In this document: positions 26,001 to 36,655 of the stretch, one piece after another
Numbering within the stretch: the first letter of the stretch is position 1
How the letters are laid out: each line of letters opens with the position of its first letter
Source: Ehretia macrophylla
Taxonomy: Eukaryota; Streptophyta; Magnoliopsida; Boraginales; Ehretiaceae
Length of the DNA: 64,000 nt
Assembly: GCA_037974665.1 (NCBI GenBank)
Contig: CM075778.1
Span: 9,599,001-9,663,000 of the forward strand
Direction of reading: 5' to 3'
Translations under genes and position numbers: made by a program
The notes under the pieces: generated by a model
Told to the model about the DNA's origin: nothing
Seen by the model: the letters and a program-made list of their open reading frames with translations, nothing else
The model's database searches: none

Positions 26001-29000
26001 CAGCATCAAAAACTTTGATCACTCCTGTCCAGTGCAAATCATTATGGAGGCAATTCAGATCAGAGACCGAGTACACTGTAACTCAAGCCATTTCTGCTCA
26101 GGCATGATCCTCCACTTCCATTTTTTTGACTCATACCTGATACGTGTGTGTACAGTTGCTTAGCTAAAAGTACAAATAACTACCACTAGGGCTCCTTTTG
26201 ATTTTAAATTGATGAATATTGAATATACTGAAGAGGATTACAGGAGTATAAGAGGGAACAAATGAGGAATTGTTGATTGAAAAGTAAGAGGGAGAGAGGA
26301 TACTATGCACTGTGAAAAAACGAATTTGATTTTGTATCTAAGGGTTCGTTTGGACTGAATTTATAGGAGGAAACAAAAGGGAGGAGGATTGATACTGATA
26401 TATTTATCCTTGGAGCTAATAATGAATAGACTTTCTCCATAAGTTCGAGCCTTGCTCAATCAACTTGCCTTCTTTATATAAAATTTGGAGAATTAACGAA
26501 GATGAGCTCACGTTGATTCGAGCTCAGATTGTGTATGGGCTTGGATCTTCTAATGCCAACAAAATGACTTTGAACAAGCTTTAGATAAGCCAAGTTGAAG
26601 CTTGATATACAGCCATACTAATATTGGTTTCTTGTAAAAAACTATGAGTTCAAGTTCCTTGAAAATCATTATTAGGGCTGCAGCTAACAACTAGTGGTGG
26701 AGCTCTTGATGTTTTAGAGTCTCAACAGGTTTGGTTTACTGAGCACATAGCTGTTACAGCTACAATAGCAGCTGGTCAAATCGTCTCCAGTGGAGAACTG
26801 GATTGTTATATTTTGTTAGGAAAAGATTGGGTTCTGCCTTCAGATAGGAGGAGGTTGTTGAATCCTGAATGTGGTTCAGATGTGCTCTTTTACATTACAC
26901 AACTCATCATCTTGTCCGAAGAATTATGTTGTTGCTCTTTAGGTCGCGAAGTAGTTAAAAATGTTCTAGTTATCTTTTGAATGTATCTGATGGCATAATT
27001 ATTCTTTTGCTGCTTCTAATTATATGTTGATATTTTGGAGTGGCATAGTACGTAGATTTCCATATTCTGGTTGAAATTGCATGTTTGCAAATTTATTTTG
27101 AGTCCCTTATCGTAGATGTTGTATAATAATCTTTTAAAATTTTGGCCTCAATTATCTTTTGTTTTATGAAGTAAAGGAACCCATGAAAGGTTTTTTGCTG
27201 GTTTTAATTTTCAGGAGGCTAGCAAGCGAAACAACAACTGGCTACCACCCCCATGGGCAATTGTTGCCTTGATTGTTCTAGGATTTAATGAATTTATGAC
27301 ACTTTTAAGGTAGCTCTTCTGTGCATGTATTGTCTCTCTCTACCCCCCAACCCACCACCCCCAATCTCTTTTTCCCTTTTCCTGGGAAGGGTTTGATTTA
27401 TCCGCCAATATGCTGTAAAGTTTCTAATCAACTACTCATTGCTTGCACTTATCTGTGTTTGTGGCAGAAATCCTTTGTTATTAGGTGTTATCTTTGTCGG
27501 TTTCCTTCTTGTAAAAGCTCTGTGGGTGCAGCTAGACATCTCTAATGAATTCCGCAATGGCGCTGTAAGTATTCTATTCTTTACCTATGGTCTTAGTTGT
27601 TAAACTAAATTTATAGAGGTTTGATTTCATCAAAACCATTATCCTTTATTGTAAATATATGGCAGTAGGTGATTCTGAAATTTCTACCGTCTCGTGTATA
27701 AGTTCCTACTAGTGTTCAAATTATGCTCTATGGAAATTAATGGAGAAGAATGATCATGCGCTGCTTGCTTTTCTTATTCTTGAAATCCTTTCAGAGGATT
27801 AGTGGTGTTTAAGCCACCATCTAAGTTGGGTGGGCCATTCTGGCCTTTAGATGTCTTACATCCAGGATTCCAGTTTGGTAAATTACTTTGTTACCTTAAC
27901 CATGGTTCATTTTGGCATGTAGCTATCTTAGTTTTTTCCTCCTGTAGTTAAATGCTTTATAGAAATTTGACTTGCCAGAGTAACGGGTCCATCTGTAGAA
28001 ACAGTGTAAATGGAGGCCAACAGATGGGAAGAAGATGGTTTGGGCCTCTATTTTTAACTCTAGAGAGCTAGGCAAATTTATGCAAATTGCTTGATATTAA
28101 TTTTCCTGTATTATAATCTTTGTCGATACCGGAACCTCTTCAAATTGGTATTACTCCCTCGGTCCCAAACTAGATTTATGGTTTGAGTCAGCATGGAGTT
28201 CAGGAGATAATTTCATATATAATATAGCAAAACCTTTTTAACTCTCAAAATACATATAGCAAATCCTTTTGAATATTTGAAAGTTTCAAAGTTTGAAAGC
28301 GGAAGAAAAATGAGGTTCCACAAGTAATACTAAATGTCTCATATTATTGGGATAAAATCTAAAGGATTTTAGTTAGAGAAAGAGGACATTATTTTAGGCC
28401 AGCCGAAGATAGTAAAGTATGACAACTGAGTGACATTTTGGAATAATGTTGCTTAATCATGAATGATTGTTATTGGGTACTTTTACTGTTCTCTTGTTTG
28501 CATTGTTGTGTTTTCAAATTTATATTTCTTGATCGTTGATGATACTCAATAATGCAGTAGAAGTACTAATTTTGATGAATTTAACAAATAGACCACTAGG
28601 TAAGATGCATTATCTTCCAATGATCTTTTTTGAGCTGATGTTTTAATTTTAAATAGCTAAAGATGAGATGCCAGGCTAGTGTAATTGATTTCAAACTTAA
28701 AGCTTTATATATTCAAACCTCAGCAGTTGGTTGTAATTTGTCCGTAGTTAACATTATTACTGGAAGCCTGATCCTTGATTGCATGCCAACAGCTTCCCGG
28801 AATTCTGTCGTTATCAACGAAGTTTCTTCCTACGATTATGAATCTTCTACGGAAACTAGCTGAAGAAGGCCAAAGGCCTGCAAATTCCGGTCCCCAACAA
28901 AACCCTCCTCTTTCATCAAAGAGCTTCCGAAGTGGTGATGATCATAGTGATTTGTCATCAAGTTCTTCATCAGCAGTCACCTCTGCGGAGAATGGGACCG

Positions 29001-29038
29001 AGTACTCCAGTCCCTCAATACATGACAAAGTGAAATAA
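17079..29038 (+). CDS. RHD3-like (RL2-type) ER-shaping dynamin-like GTPase
   Basis: Plant atlastin/Sey1 homologue that fuses ER tubules. Twenty-three exons give 812 aa: 17079-17082, 18356-18496, 18823-18889, 18972-19074, 19855-19925, 20027-20090, 20170-20235, 20350-20397, 20517-20579, 20691-20747, 20927-21085, 21176-21244, 21347-21438, 22388-22466, 23211-23376, 24270-24394, 24888-25150, 25246-25342, 25433-25594, 25997-26101, 27215-27309, 27468-27564, 28793-29038. GTPase motifs: P-loop GPQSSGKST (44-52), switch-I threonines T74-T75, DLEG (94-97), RD (168-169). A helical middle region is followed by two membrane segments (about 681-698 and 702-718) and a Ser-rich cytosolic tail. The N-terminus [17 protein letters not shown] is closer to Arabidopsis RHD3-LIKE 2 than to RHD3. 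Exon 1 codes only 4 nt. The introns after exons 3 and 20 have GC donors. All exon phases agree. Confidence 0.93.
19327..19380 (+). repeat. TC microsatellite followed by C-runs in intron 4
   Basis: A pure CT tract is followed by three runs of six or more C separated by single A, giving G-quadruplex potential on the template strand of the RHD3-like gene. It lies well inside the intron. Confidence 0.7.
28154..28440. mobile_element. Stowaway-like MITE remnant in intron 22
   Basis: After a TA at 28152-28153 the sequence CTCCCTCGGTCCCAAACTAG matches the usual Stowaway (Tc1/mariner) inverted-repeat end CTCCCTCCGTCCCA. The opposite end is not preserved clearly, though AGGCCAGCCGAAGATAG near 28397 looks like a subterminal sequence of such elements. 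The right boundary is approximate. Confidence 0.45.
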
Positions 29039-29492
29039 GCTGGTTTTTGCTCATTCAAAGTAGTACGCCATGATTATGGTTCTTGGGTTTCAACTGCATG
29101 AACGCGGGGTTCAAACAGGCATTGAATTTTTGGTAGGTGCCATATACTGGGTTGCTGGTTGGTCGTAAAGAGTAGCCCCAATTTATAGATTTTCTTTTCT
29201 TCTTTTCCCCTTCTATAGATTTTTGGCCCGTCTTTTAGATGTTGATATTTCTTATTCGGGGTAAAGCTTGAAGGCCTTCCATTTCTGGGTTGGTGAATTC
29301 TTTCCCGGTTTGCCTTCTGTTTTTGTCTCTGTGAGGAACATAAACGCACATCTGTTTGTACTAAAAGGATTGTGAACAAAAATTTTATGAGCTGTTCTGT
29401 ATTGTAATGTGCAATATAATTTTTCTCTACTGACTGGAATTCTGGAGTTGTAACGATATATAGTCATCGCGCACAACGACTACAACGTTTAA

Positions 29493-29650
29493 GGCCACCT
29501 ACCTTGTTATGTAGATGGCTGTTGGTATGTCATCAGTGCAAGGCAATTGCTTGCTGTATATCCGACGGCAACTTTTGAGACCACCAACTTTGTTATGTTA
29601 TGGCTGGTGGTATGTCATCAGTGCTGCAAGCTTCTTGCTTTCTGTCTGTA
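29493..29650. repeat. Tandem duplication downstream of the RHD3-like gene
   Basis: Two diverged copies share CCACC, CTTTGTTATGT or CTTGTTATGT, and GGTATGTCATCAGTGC, with a period of about 87 bp. They lie 450-600 bp past the stop codon, either late in the 3' UTR or just beyond it. Confidence 0.65.
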
Positions 29651-29801
29651 ATGTGGTAGTTTTTCTGTTTTCTCAGCTATTACAATCAGGTGTGTATAAA
29701 TGAAGATGCTTTGCCTTGAGCTTTATTAGTTTACATTTTCATGTTCGATGAGATTCGTCCTTTGGCCCCGTGCCCGCATCAAGCCCCTGTAATGATTTTA
29801 T

Positions 29802-30050
29802 ATCGGGATTTTATTCTCACAAGATGTGGTTTTTAAGTGCAAGGGGTTCTCTCCCTCATAATAGATTAGTTTTTTGAATTTACTATACTTTAATCTAATT
29901 TATAGTCTCTTCTTCATGAGTTCACTTTCACTGAAAATACCAATATAACAACTCAAGCTTAAGGAAAGAGTTCAACTCAAAAGACTAGTATATTAGGAGA
30001 GAGAATCCTTTGCACTTAAGAGTTATTTTTTGTGGGGGTGAGATCCCGAT
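29802..30050. repeat. Foldback repeat (hairpin MITE-like)
   Basis: The left arm (29802 to about 29880, starting ATCGGGATTTTATTCTCAC) pairs with the reverse complement of the right arm (about 29980-30050, starting ATCGGGATCTCACCCCCAC). Shared inner blocks are TTAAGTGCAA, TTCTCTC and TAGT-TTTTGA. The arms are about 75 bp around a 100-bp loop. No target duplication was found, so it may be a MITE or a plain inverted duplication. Confidence 0.65.
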
Positions 30051-30054
30051 GTGG

Positions 30055-31570
30055 AATTATTACAACCCCACCATCCCTCGCCACCATTTGGATTTGGATC
30101 TATATGTTTTGTGGGAGATTCAATGAGGGTGAATTGATGAAGTAATTATGATGAAACGCTCTAAATAATTTATCATTATTAGATCTCTTTTGTATCGTTA
30201 TGAAGTGATAGAGATTCCACCCAGGTTGCAACTGGAAAATTGATCCTATTGTTTCAGACACGAAGATTGAGCTTGAAAAGTTAAGCAACATTTAGACCGC
30301 ACTTATCAAGAGAACAACCAATGTAACTTCAGATTGGGTTGTTAATCAGATACGATTTAGCTTATTATCAGTTGACTGGTTATCAAATGTATTTGATCCC
30401 CTTTTTCTATTTCTTAGAGCAAATATATCCACCTGTTAGGATCGGCTAATGTAATTCGATTTATTAATGAATTTCCACCATCTTTCAAGGCCACTTATGT
30501 CCCATTCCCCACAAATTAGTTGATCTGTAAGTGGTAGTATAACTTAGGCTGTGAGCCTTCTACGATCTTTCAATTCTCTGAAAAATTATGAATAGAAGCT
30601 TTCGACCTTTAGAATGCCATGTTGGGCACATCAAGAAAGTGACTGCCTAAGCGGCAAGCTTCCTTTTCAAAGTACATGTCTTCGTAACGACAATAGTTGA
30701 TAATTTAATGTGACACGGGACATCAACAGTAATGCAAGATGAAATATCAATGATATGTGACAAAGTTGTACATTGATCAATTCACTATAAATCGAGCGGA
30801 TTAATTCTTCCATTTAGTGTTCCCTCCCACCCCAAGAAGGGAATTTCACTTTTTTCACTAGCAAGAAACTGCTCCAACTTTGATCCTAAATATTTTCTGC
30901 ATTATTGAATTTTCTCGTAAAAAGCATTTTGAAAAAAATTAGAGCCGTAAGATTTTCTTATAAATTATGTGGGCTTATTGTCTATGCTAGACCTAAATCT
31001 TCTTGTCTAGTGACCTGATTGATCTTCTGACAAAAAAAAAAAAAAAAAAAGAATAACAAAATTTCCTCACATTGGAAAGACAAAATTGCGAGAAAATAGT
31101 AGGCGAATCAATTGAAGCAAAACTTTGGCAAATGTGCATAAAGATTGTGCTTAAAAACGTGCAAAAAGAACAGACGAAATTCACTAAAAATATATAACCC
31201 TATTAAAGGAACACGTATTATCATCACATTAAATAAAAGCCACACTTAGCTGTTTCCAAATTTTTTCATGACAATTAACACGTAGAAGAAGAAAAGAAAA
31301 AAAGAGGTGAAGCATCAAACTTTTCATTGCAATTCAAATCTTACTCAGAGTCCCAATTAATAGTAATGTGCATTTTCTAATTCAACGTACGAGTTTGATC
31401 AGTTGCAAACTCAGTTTTTTAATCCGAATGACAACTTTGTTATAAAATTTCGCCTTGAGCATATGGCCAAGGTAATCAAGGAACTGAGAAACTGACACCA
31501 TTGTGGCTACGGTGGACATTAATTGACTTTCTTGGAAAATGCACCCACGACATTTTTAACCTGGTGATTG
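30055..31570. other. Spacer without a recognisable gene
   Basis: AT-rich sequence with scattered short frames and no family resemblance; an A-run of about 19 lies near 31032. Nothing is supported here. Confidence 0.5.
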
Positions 31571-31582
31571 CATGCAGGCGTG

Positions 31583-32201
31583 TTTTTTTTTTTTTTTTTG
31601 TCGAAAAAGGAAATATTTATTAAAAATGACAGGTTACAGATAAGTTCAAATTTAAAAGTGATCGGGTAAAGAATACAGTGAAATAAATATAATGAGCTAA
31701 GGCCCTACGGACAGATATCAGAAAATTAACAAAATAGCCTAAGGCCAAACAAACAGAAATCAAAAAATTAACAAAGAGGACTAAGGCCCAAAAGAGAACA
31801 CTGGGATAAAACCCTAATATACAGTTAACAGTGAGCCTGATGTTGGCAAAGGACGAAGGCTGATAGTAAAATCTAGTCAGAACACCGAATAGAATCTTAA
31901 AGTACAGTAGTGCTAAAATCCGTTTCATCACTCTTTGTAATGTCAGGTCGAACCCGCACACCAAAGTTCTGAAAAATCTTGCATACGAAACTGCAAAAGC
32001 AGCGGCTGTCAGAGCAGTAAAAAAAGATAATGATAACAAAGTATACTTAACAGGGCATACCAACTCAACTGGAAACTGTTAGGTAGGTAGAAAGCTGTCC
32101 TGCACATAGATTGGGGGTGGGCGTGGGGGTGGGGGACCGCGGCAGAAGCTCACGAAGAGAGAGAGCTTCAGTGCATTAGGTGTGGACTTGACTAAACTCA
32201 C
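31583..32201 (-). mobile_element. Poly(A)-tailed retroposon (short LINE, SINE-like element or retrocopy)
   Basis: The copy lies on the minus strand. Its poly(A) tail is the T17 run at 31583-31599, preceded in sense by an AATAAA-like signal (TTTTTAATAAATATTTCC). Both sides carry a long direct repeat: CATGCAGGCGTG ends at 31582 and CATGTAGGCGTG spans 32201-32212, 11/12 identical, as expected for L1-driven insertion. The 600-bp body has three diverged copies of a unit of about 40 bp (GGGCCTTAG...TTTGTTAATTTT) and a T-rich open frame of 147 codons (32063-31620). No reverse transcriptase is present. The source could be a LINE 3' end, an unusual SINE or a retrocopied transcript. Confidence 0.6.
32113..32135 (+). 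other. Canonical G-quadruplex motif
   Basis: Four G-runs (5, 3, 5, 5) are separated by T, CGT and T. The motif is inside the 5' part of the retroposon and is C-rich in the sense strand of that element. Confidence 0.75.
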
Positions 32202-32212
32202 ATGTAGGCGTG

Positions 32213-32903
32213 TTTGATCACAAGGATTTTGATTCAAAACAATTTTGAAATGATCGGACGTGATGTGTGTATGATGCATGATAACCACTTGCCACTAATA
32301 AGATGATCGTTATTAACCATGCACGACAAACATATAGTACTAGTTTTGCAGACTGTGACAAGCCGATGCATCTGTATTAATATCAAATTAAATTGCCCCC
32401 TGTGGTAGCTGGGTGTGATGAAGTGTCTTCACAAGACACCAATGACAATAATGATTCTGCAATTTTTCGTACTGTAATTTCATCCATTCTATTTCCAGAA
32501 GTATCAGCAGCTAGTTTTAATGTGCAGTTATCAAAATTCAGATTATTAAAATAATAATTTGAATAGATTGACCAACATAAAACGAATATTCATTGAGGGA
32601 ATAGAGGATAGGCTTGTTACATTTATTAAAAAAAAAAGATATGAGAAATTACATATTTTGTCAGAAGAGTCCTCTATTATTTTTGGTCTTGCATTATTTT
32701 TGATATATTTTTGAGTATGGTAGAATTTTTAGGTACAGTCATTTGGGAAGTCCCTCCGATTGCTTTGAAGAGAAAGATGTTAAACAGGGTATATGAAATG
32801 TAATTGAATGACTATAAGTCAATTTTTGTTGAAAAAACACTATCTCGTTAAAATGTTCTATACATTTACCCTTTCTCAATACATTTCTTTAGACAGAGAC
32901 TAT

Positions 32904-32942
<39 letters not shown>

Positions 32943-33870
32943 CTAATAGCATTTCATTAGATAAGAAGAGAATTGATAAATACTAATAACTCTTGGATAA
33001 AGTATTAAAACGGAAATATCTATTGGATAATGAACTGTTGGTTCTAATTCATCAGCTAAGATATTCCAAAAAAGTTGAAGAGAACAAAATTTTAAAATGT
33101 AAATTCAAAAATCGTTCATGAATTCGGGGGATCAATATGGCAGGTTTAAGTTAAAGCTCAACCCTACATATTCAATGAAGATCCTGGTCCAGGGCATGTT
33201 AGTTGAGGGTCTTAGATATTACTTACCATGTCTCGGTGGTATGTTGGTTCGTTCGATCAAGAAACTTAAAACTCATGTGAGATCGTCTTGATATTCGTCA
33301 CTGAGAATTGGTTGGAGTGGTGGGTAACGATTTATTATGATGAAAAATTTTAAGTTTGAATCTATATTTTTCTATTACAAATTTTATCTGTTGACCTTTA
33401 ATTGAACTGTAACATGCTTGAGACACAAATGCATTACGAGATTTGTAACATTTAGAGTTGGTCTAATATGATTTTAGTTAGAGCGAATTACACATCATAA
33501 GAAAAAGCATCTTTATACTCTAACGTACAATGATTACCAATCATACTCACTTGGAATACTTGTTGGACCTGACAATTGCAATTTTATATGGGAGACTCTT
33601 TTATTCAAAGTACATGCATGTGAAATCCACATTTTCTTTTTAAGTTGGATGTCCAGCCTTATTAGACTAATTTTTTTTTTATTTGAAGTTTATCATCATC
33701 GTGCATAACTTATGGTTAATAGTATAGTATTATCTGAGCTTTTCATAGATAATCATCCTACTTTAGTCTTTATTCAATGTAAAAACGATTTTTCTAAATT
33801 TATACTGCATAGATCATAATGGCTATTGATCTTGTTATATCATAAAGAAACCAACTGGAGCTTGAATCAC
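32213..33870. other. Spacer with a 38-nt poly-T tract
   Basis: No gene is seen. A pure T38 run occupies 32905-32942 and is followed by TAATAGCATTTCATTAG. It may be the poly(A) tail of a minus-strand retroposon, but no flanking duplication was found. Confidence 0.5.
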
Positions 33871-33879
33871 AAATTACCC

Positions 33880-34060
33880 AACATAGGTGGATGTATTTAC
33901 GGGTTAGGGGTTGTAGTTTTCAATGATTTCGAGGGTAGAATTATTAAGGAAAAAGTTGAGGTTGTATATTTTGAAAATATTTGTATTTTTAACATATTAT
34001 TAGGTTAAAAAATTAATTTAGCCCCGACTAAAAAAGTTACATATATATATGTGCTAAACT
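33880..34060 (+). mobile_element. hAT-like MITE family member, copy A
   Basis: The segment runs from GGTGGATGTATTTACGGGTTAG to AAAATTAATTTAGCCCCGAC, followed by a TATATA stretch. Related sequence occurs near 40985-41105 (AAAATTAATTTAGCCACTAC) and 47359-47480 (AGGCAGACGTACATATGAG, then AAAATTAATTTGCCATTC). The ends could not be fixed. Confidence 0.35.
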
Positions 34061-36500
34061 CTTGATGGAGTTTAAGTTGCTTATGATCACTTGATAACTA
34101 ATTACACTCTTATTCCATCAAGTAGAAAAAGATTGACCTTCTTATAACATACGTAATTCTCTCAATTCCACATATGAGGTGGGTCTTATATGCAGCGGGG
34201 CTCAGTCACACATATTGGTGGATCCAATGTGCATCGCGCACTATTCGACAGTGTGAAAAGAAAAAAATTTCTTATATTTTGTGCATGTTGGTAGCTTTGA
34301 CCTAGCCCACGTGAAGTTTTTGTGTCACTCTTTGTTCTTTATTGTATTTTAGTTTGTCATTTATATAATTGAGTTGAATTAGCTGTGATGCCGAAGGTCA
34401 CTGACATAAGCTATATCTTGCCATTGAATGTTCAAGTTGCGTACTGTTTTTTCGCCTTCGCTCCTTTTAATTGCTGTAGTTGAGAGGCATATCCCAAGAG
34501 TACGAAATTTTATTTTTTTTCAAAACTCAAACTCGCAATCTCTTGTATACATAATAATTAACATATTACTGGATCAATAACTGAGTGGCAAGAGTACGAA
34601 AGTTTACTGACCACATCAATTAAGCAAAAAAAAAAAAAAACCAAAGAGAATGAAATTTGAAGATACATAATATACGATGAAGATAATCACCACGAAAAAT
34701 AATTTGAAAAACAATATTGCTATATATTATCCTCTTCTATTTACTAGAATTCTTGCTAAATAAAAATAATATTTGACTTGTGTGATTATATCAGTCCACC
34801 ATTATGAGCAAAAAACGTGTGATCAGGAGGCCATGATGAAGAGAATTTAAGTCCATGTTTTCTGAATTCAATTATTGCAATTAGTCAACTTGAAGTTGAA
34901 AATGTCCAAATAAAGCTAGTTGGGTAAAACTTTTCACTTAGCACATAGTTGCTACCATGTGCTAAAGCAATTATATATAAAATAACTTTAAAGGCTTCAG
35001 GTTTTCCACCAAGTTTGCTTTCATAGCCATGATGATATCTCTGATCATACCACAATATTTAACTTTAAATTTTTCATTCTATCACTTGCCCAGTTTTGTT
35101 ATGTGAATATATCACGTTCATTTATTCTAATAGAAGAACACGTAGGTGTCCGGACCTTCCCATTTAGACGCATAGGATCAGCTCTAAAATTGATCAAAGA
35201 GGCCGCTTCATCCATGTCTACATGTCAAAATTCCAACAACAAAAATTGAAATATTATAATTCTTTTAAAAAATCATACGAGTCATATTCTATTTTGTCAT
35301 TTCAATTAGGTCATATCCAACAACCACCCTCCTCTAATAGGGAGTGAAATGAGTATCTTTCTATGTTTAGGAACTTCCTATATAATTTTTTTTTTTTTTG
35401 GGTCAAGTTTTATTTCATTTCCCTCTAACAACTCTTTATTTTAACAACTCTTTATTTTATTTTCACTCTAAAAACATCTTTTTATTTTAGCTACATCATT
35501 TTTTAAGTTAATATATTATTTTACTATTTTCTATTATTAACGGCTATGTCCTCATAATCATTGATAATATATATTAATACTACTTTTAATTATTAATATT
35601 ATTTTTATGTTTTATTTTGAATGTGAAGTTTTTTTTTTTTTTTTTGCAAAGTAAGCAAAACTGTATACTCCAAAAATAGAAGAGAATTTAATTGTTCATA
35701 CAATGAATCAAACAAAAAACCCAAAACCAAATCAAAAGAAAACGCCTAAAGCAACTAACAAAGCATGAAAAACAAACGCCAAGCCAAACCAACAAAGGCT
35801 ATCTATCACCACCGCTTGCTTACCTTACGTTAAATAATAATACAAAGCCAATAGAGAAGCTAAAAAATCTTTAGTTATGTGTTGTACAGTTTAAACCTAC
35901 TTGAAAAAAAAAAAAAAAGGTCTTCAACTAGCTTAGAACATTTATCGACCACATACACATTGCTTGCGCGTTGGTGGGGATTCCTAATGGTAATGGTTTT
36001 CATCATAATATTATTGGATAAAATTAAACGATAGTGAGCTAATGATGTAATTATAAAATAATTTTGATAATTTATAATTATAGATTTCATTCATAATATA
36101 ATAACATTACGAGGGATCGTGATCATTAGTTCATAGTACGTAAACTTATTTACTCAGTATCTACCAGCTTTCATATGAATTAAGAGGTCTATAAAAGTTG
36201 ATAATTATAAACTGAAACTGAGGCTGGTAGTTTTTCTTAGCTGTCCATCAGTCCATGTACTTCCGATGACGAAAGTGATCCAACGGCAATGCATTGATGA
36301 TGACCTCTCCCTACTGTGCATGCCATTCACTTCACCATTAAATGACCTTCCAGTTGGAGTTCTCTGTGACATTTAATGCAATTCTAGTGATTCATCTGCT
36401 ATTGTCTATCTCTTTCATCACCTTACTATTATTGCTGTAATTAATATTGTTTTACTATTTTTTTTCCATTTGTTGTTTGATTTAATGTATGCATATATGT
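34060..36500. other. Spacer upstream of the HOTHEAD-like gene
   Basis: AT-rich sequence without a recognised gene. A poly-T run near 35628-35645 precedes a CA-rich stretch to about 35830 that resembles the minus-strand 3' end of a retroposon, without a proven flanking duplication. The segment near 36010-36100 is another diverged relative of the 240-bp repeat unit. Confidence 0.4.
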
Positions 36501-36517
36501 CAAGTGTGCATGTGATC

Positions 36518-36518
<1 letters not shown>

Positions 36519-36546
<28 letters not shown>
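36519..36546 (+). promoter_or_regulatory. TA-repeat and possible core promoter of the HOTHEAD-like gene
   Basis: A TA microsatellite followed by TATAAATATG lies about 110 bp before the start codon. This spacing suits a TATA element with a short 5' UTR. It is a position-based guess; a simple repeat is the alternative. Confidence 0.3.
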
Positions 36547-36549
<3 letters not shown>

Positions 36550-36655
36550 TGATGTATTGTTTACACAAAGAACAAGGCCAACTAGAAGCAGCCACATCGT
36601 GTAGAACTTGAAGACAACTGCATGCTTGTTTGAGAGTTTTTAAGTCTGATTGGTA

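Noticed and set aside
31620-32063. 147-codon hydrophobic minus-strand frame
   Set aside because: It lies inside a T-rich retroposon with internal repeats, which by itself produces hydrophobic codons. No homologue is recognised, so it is not called a gene.
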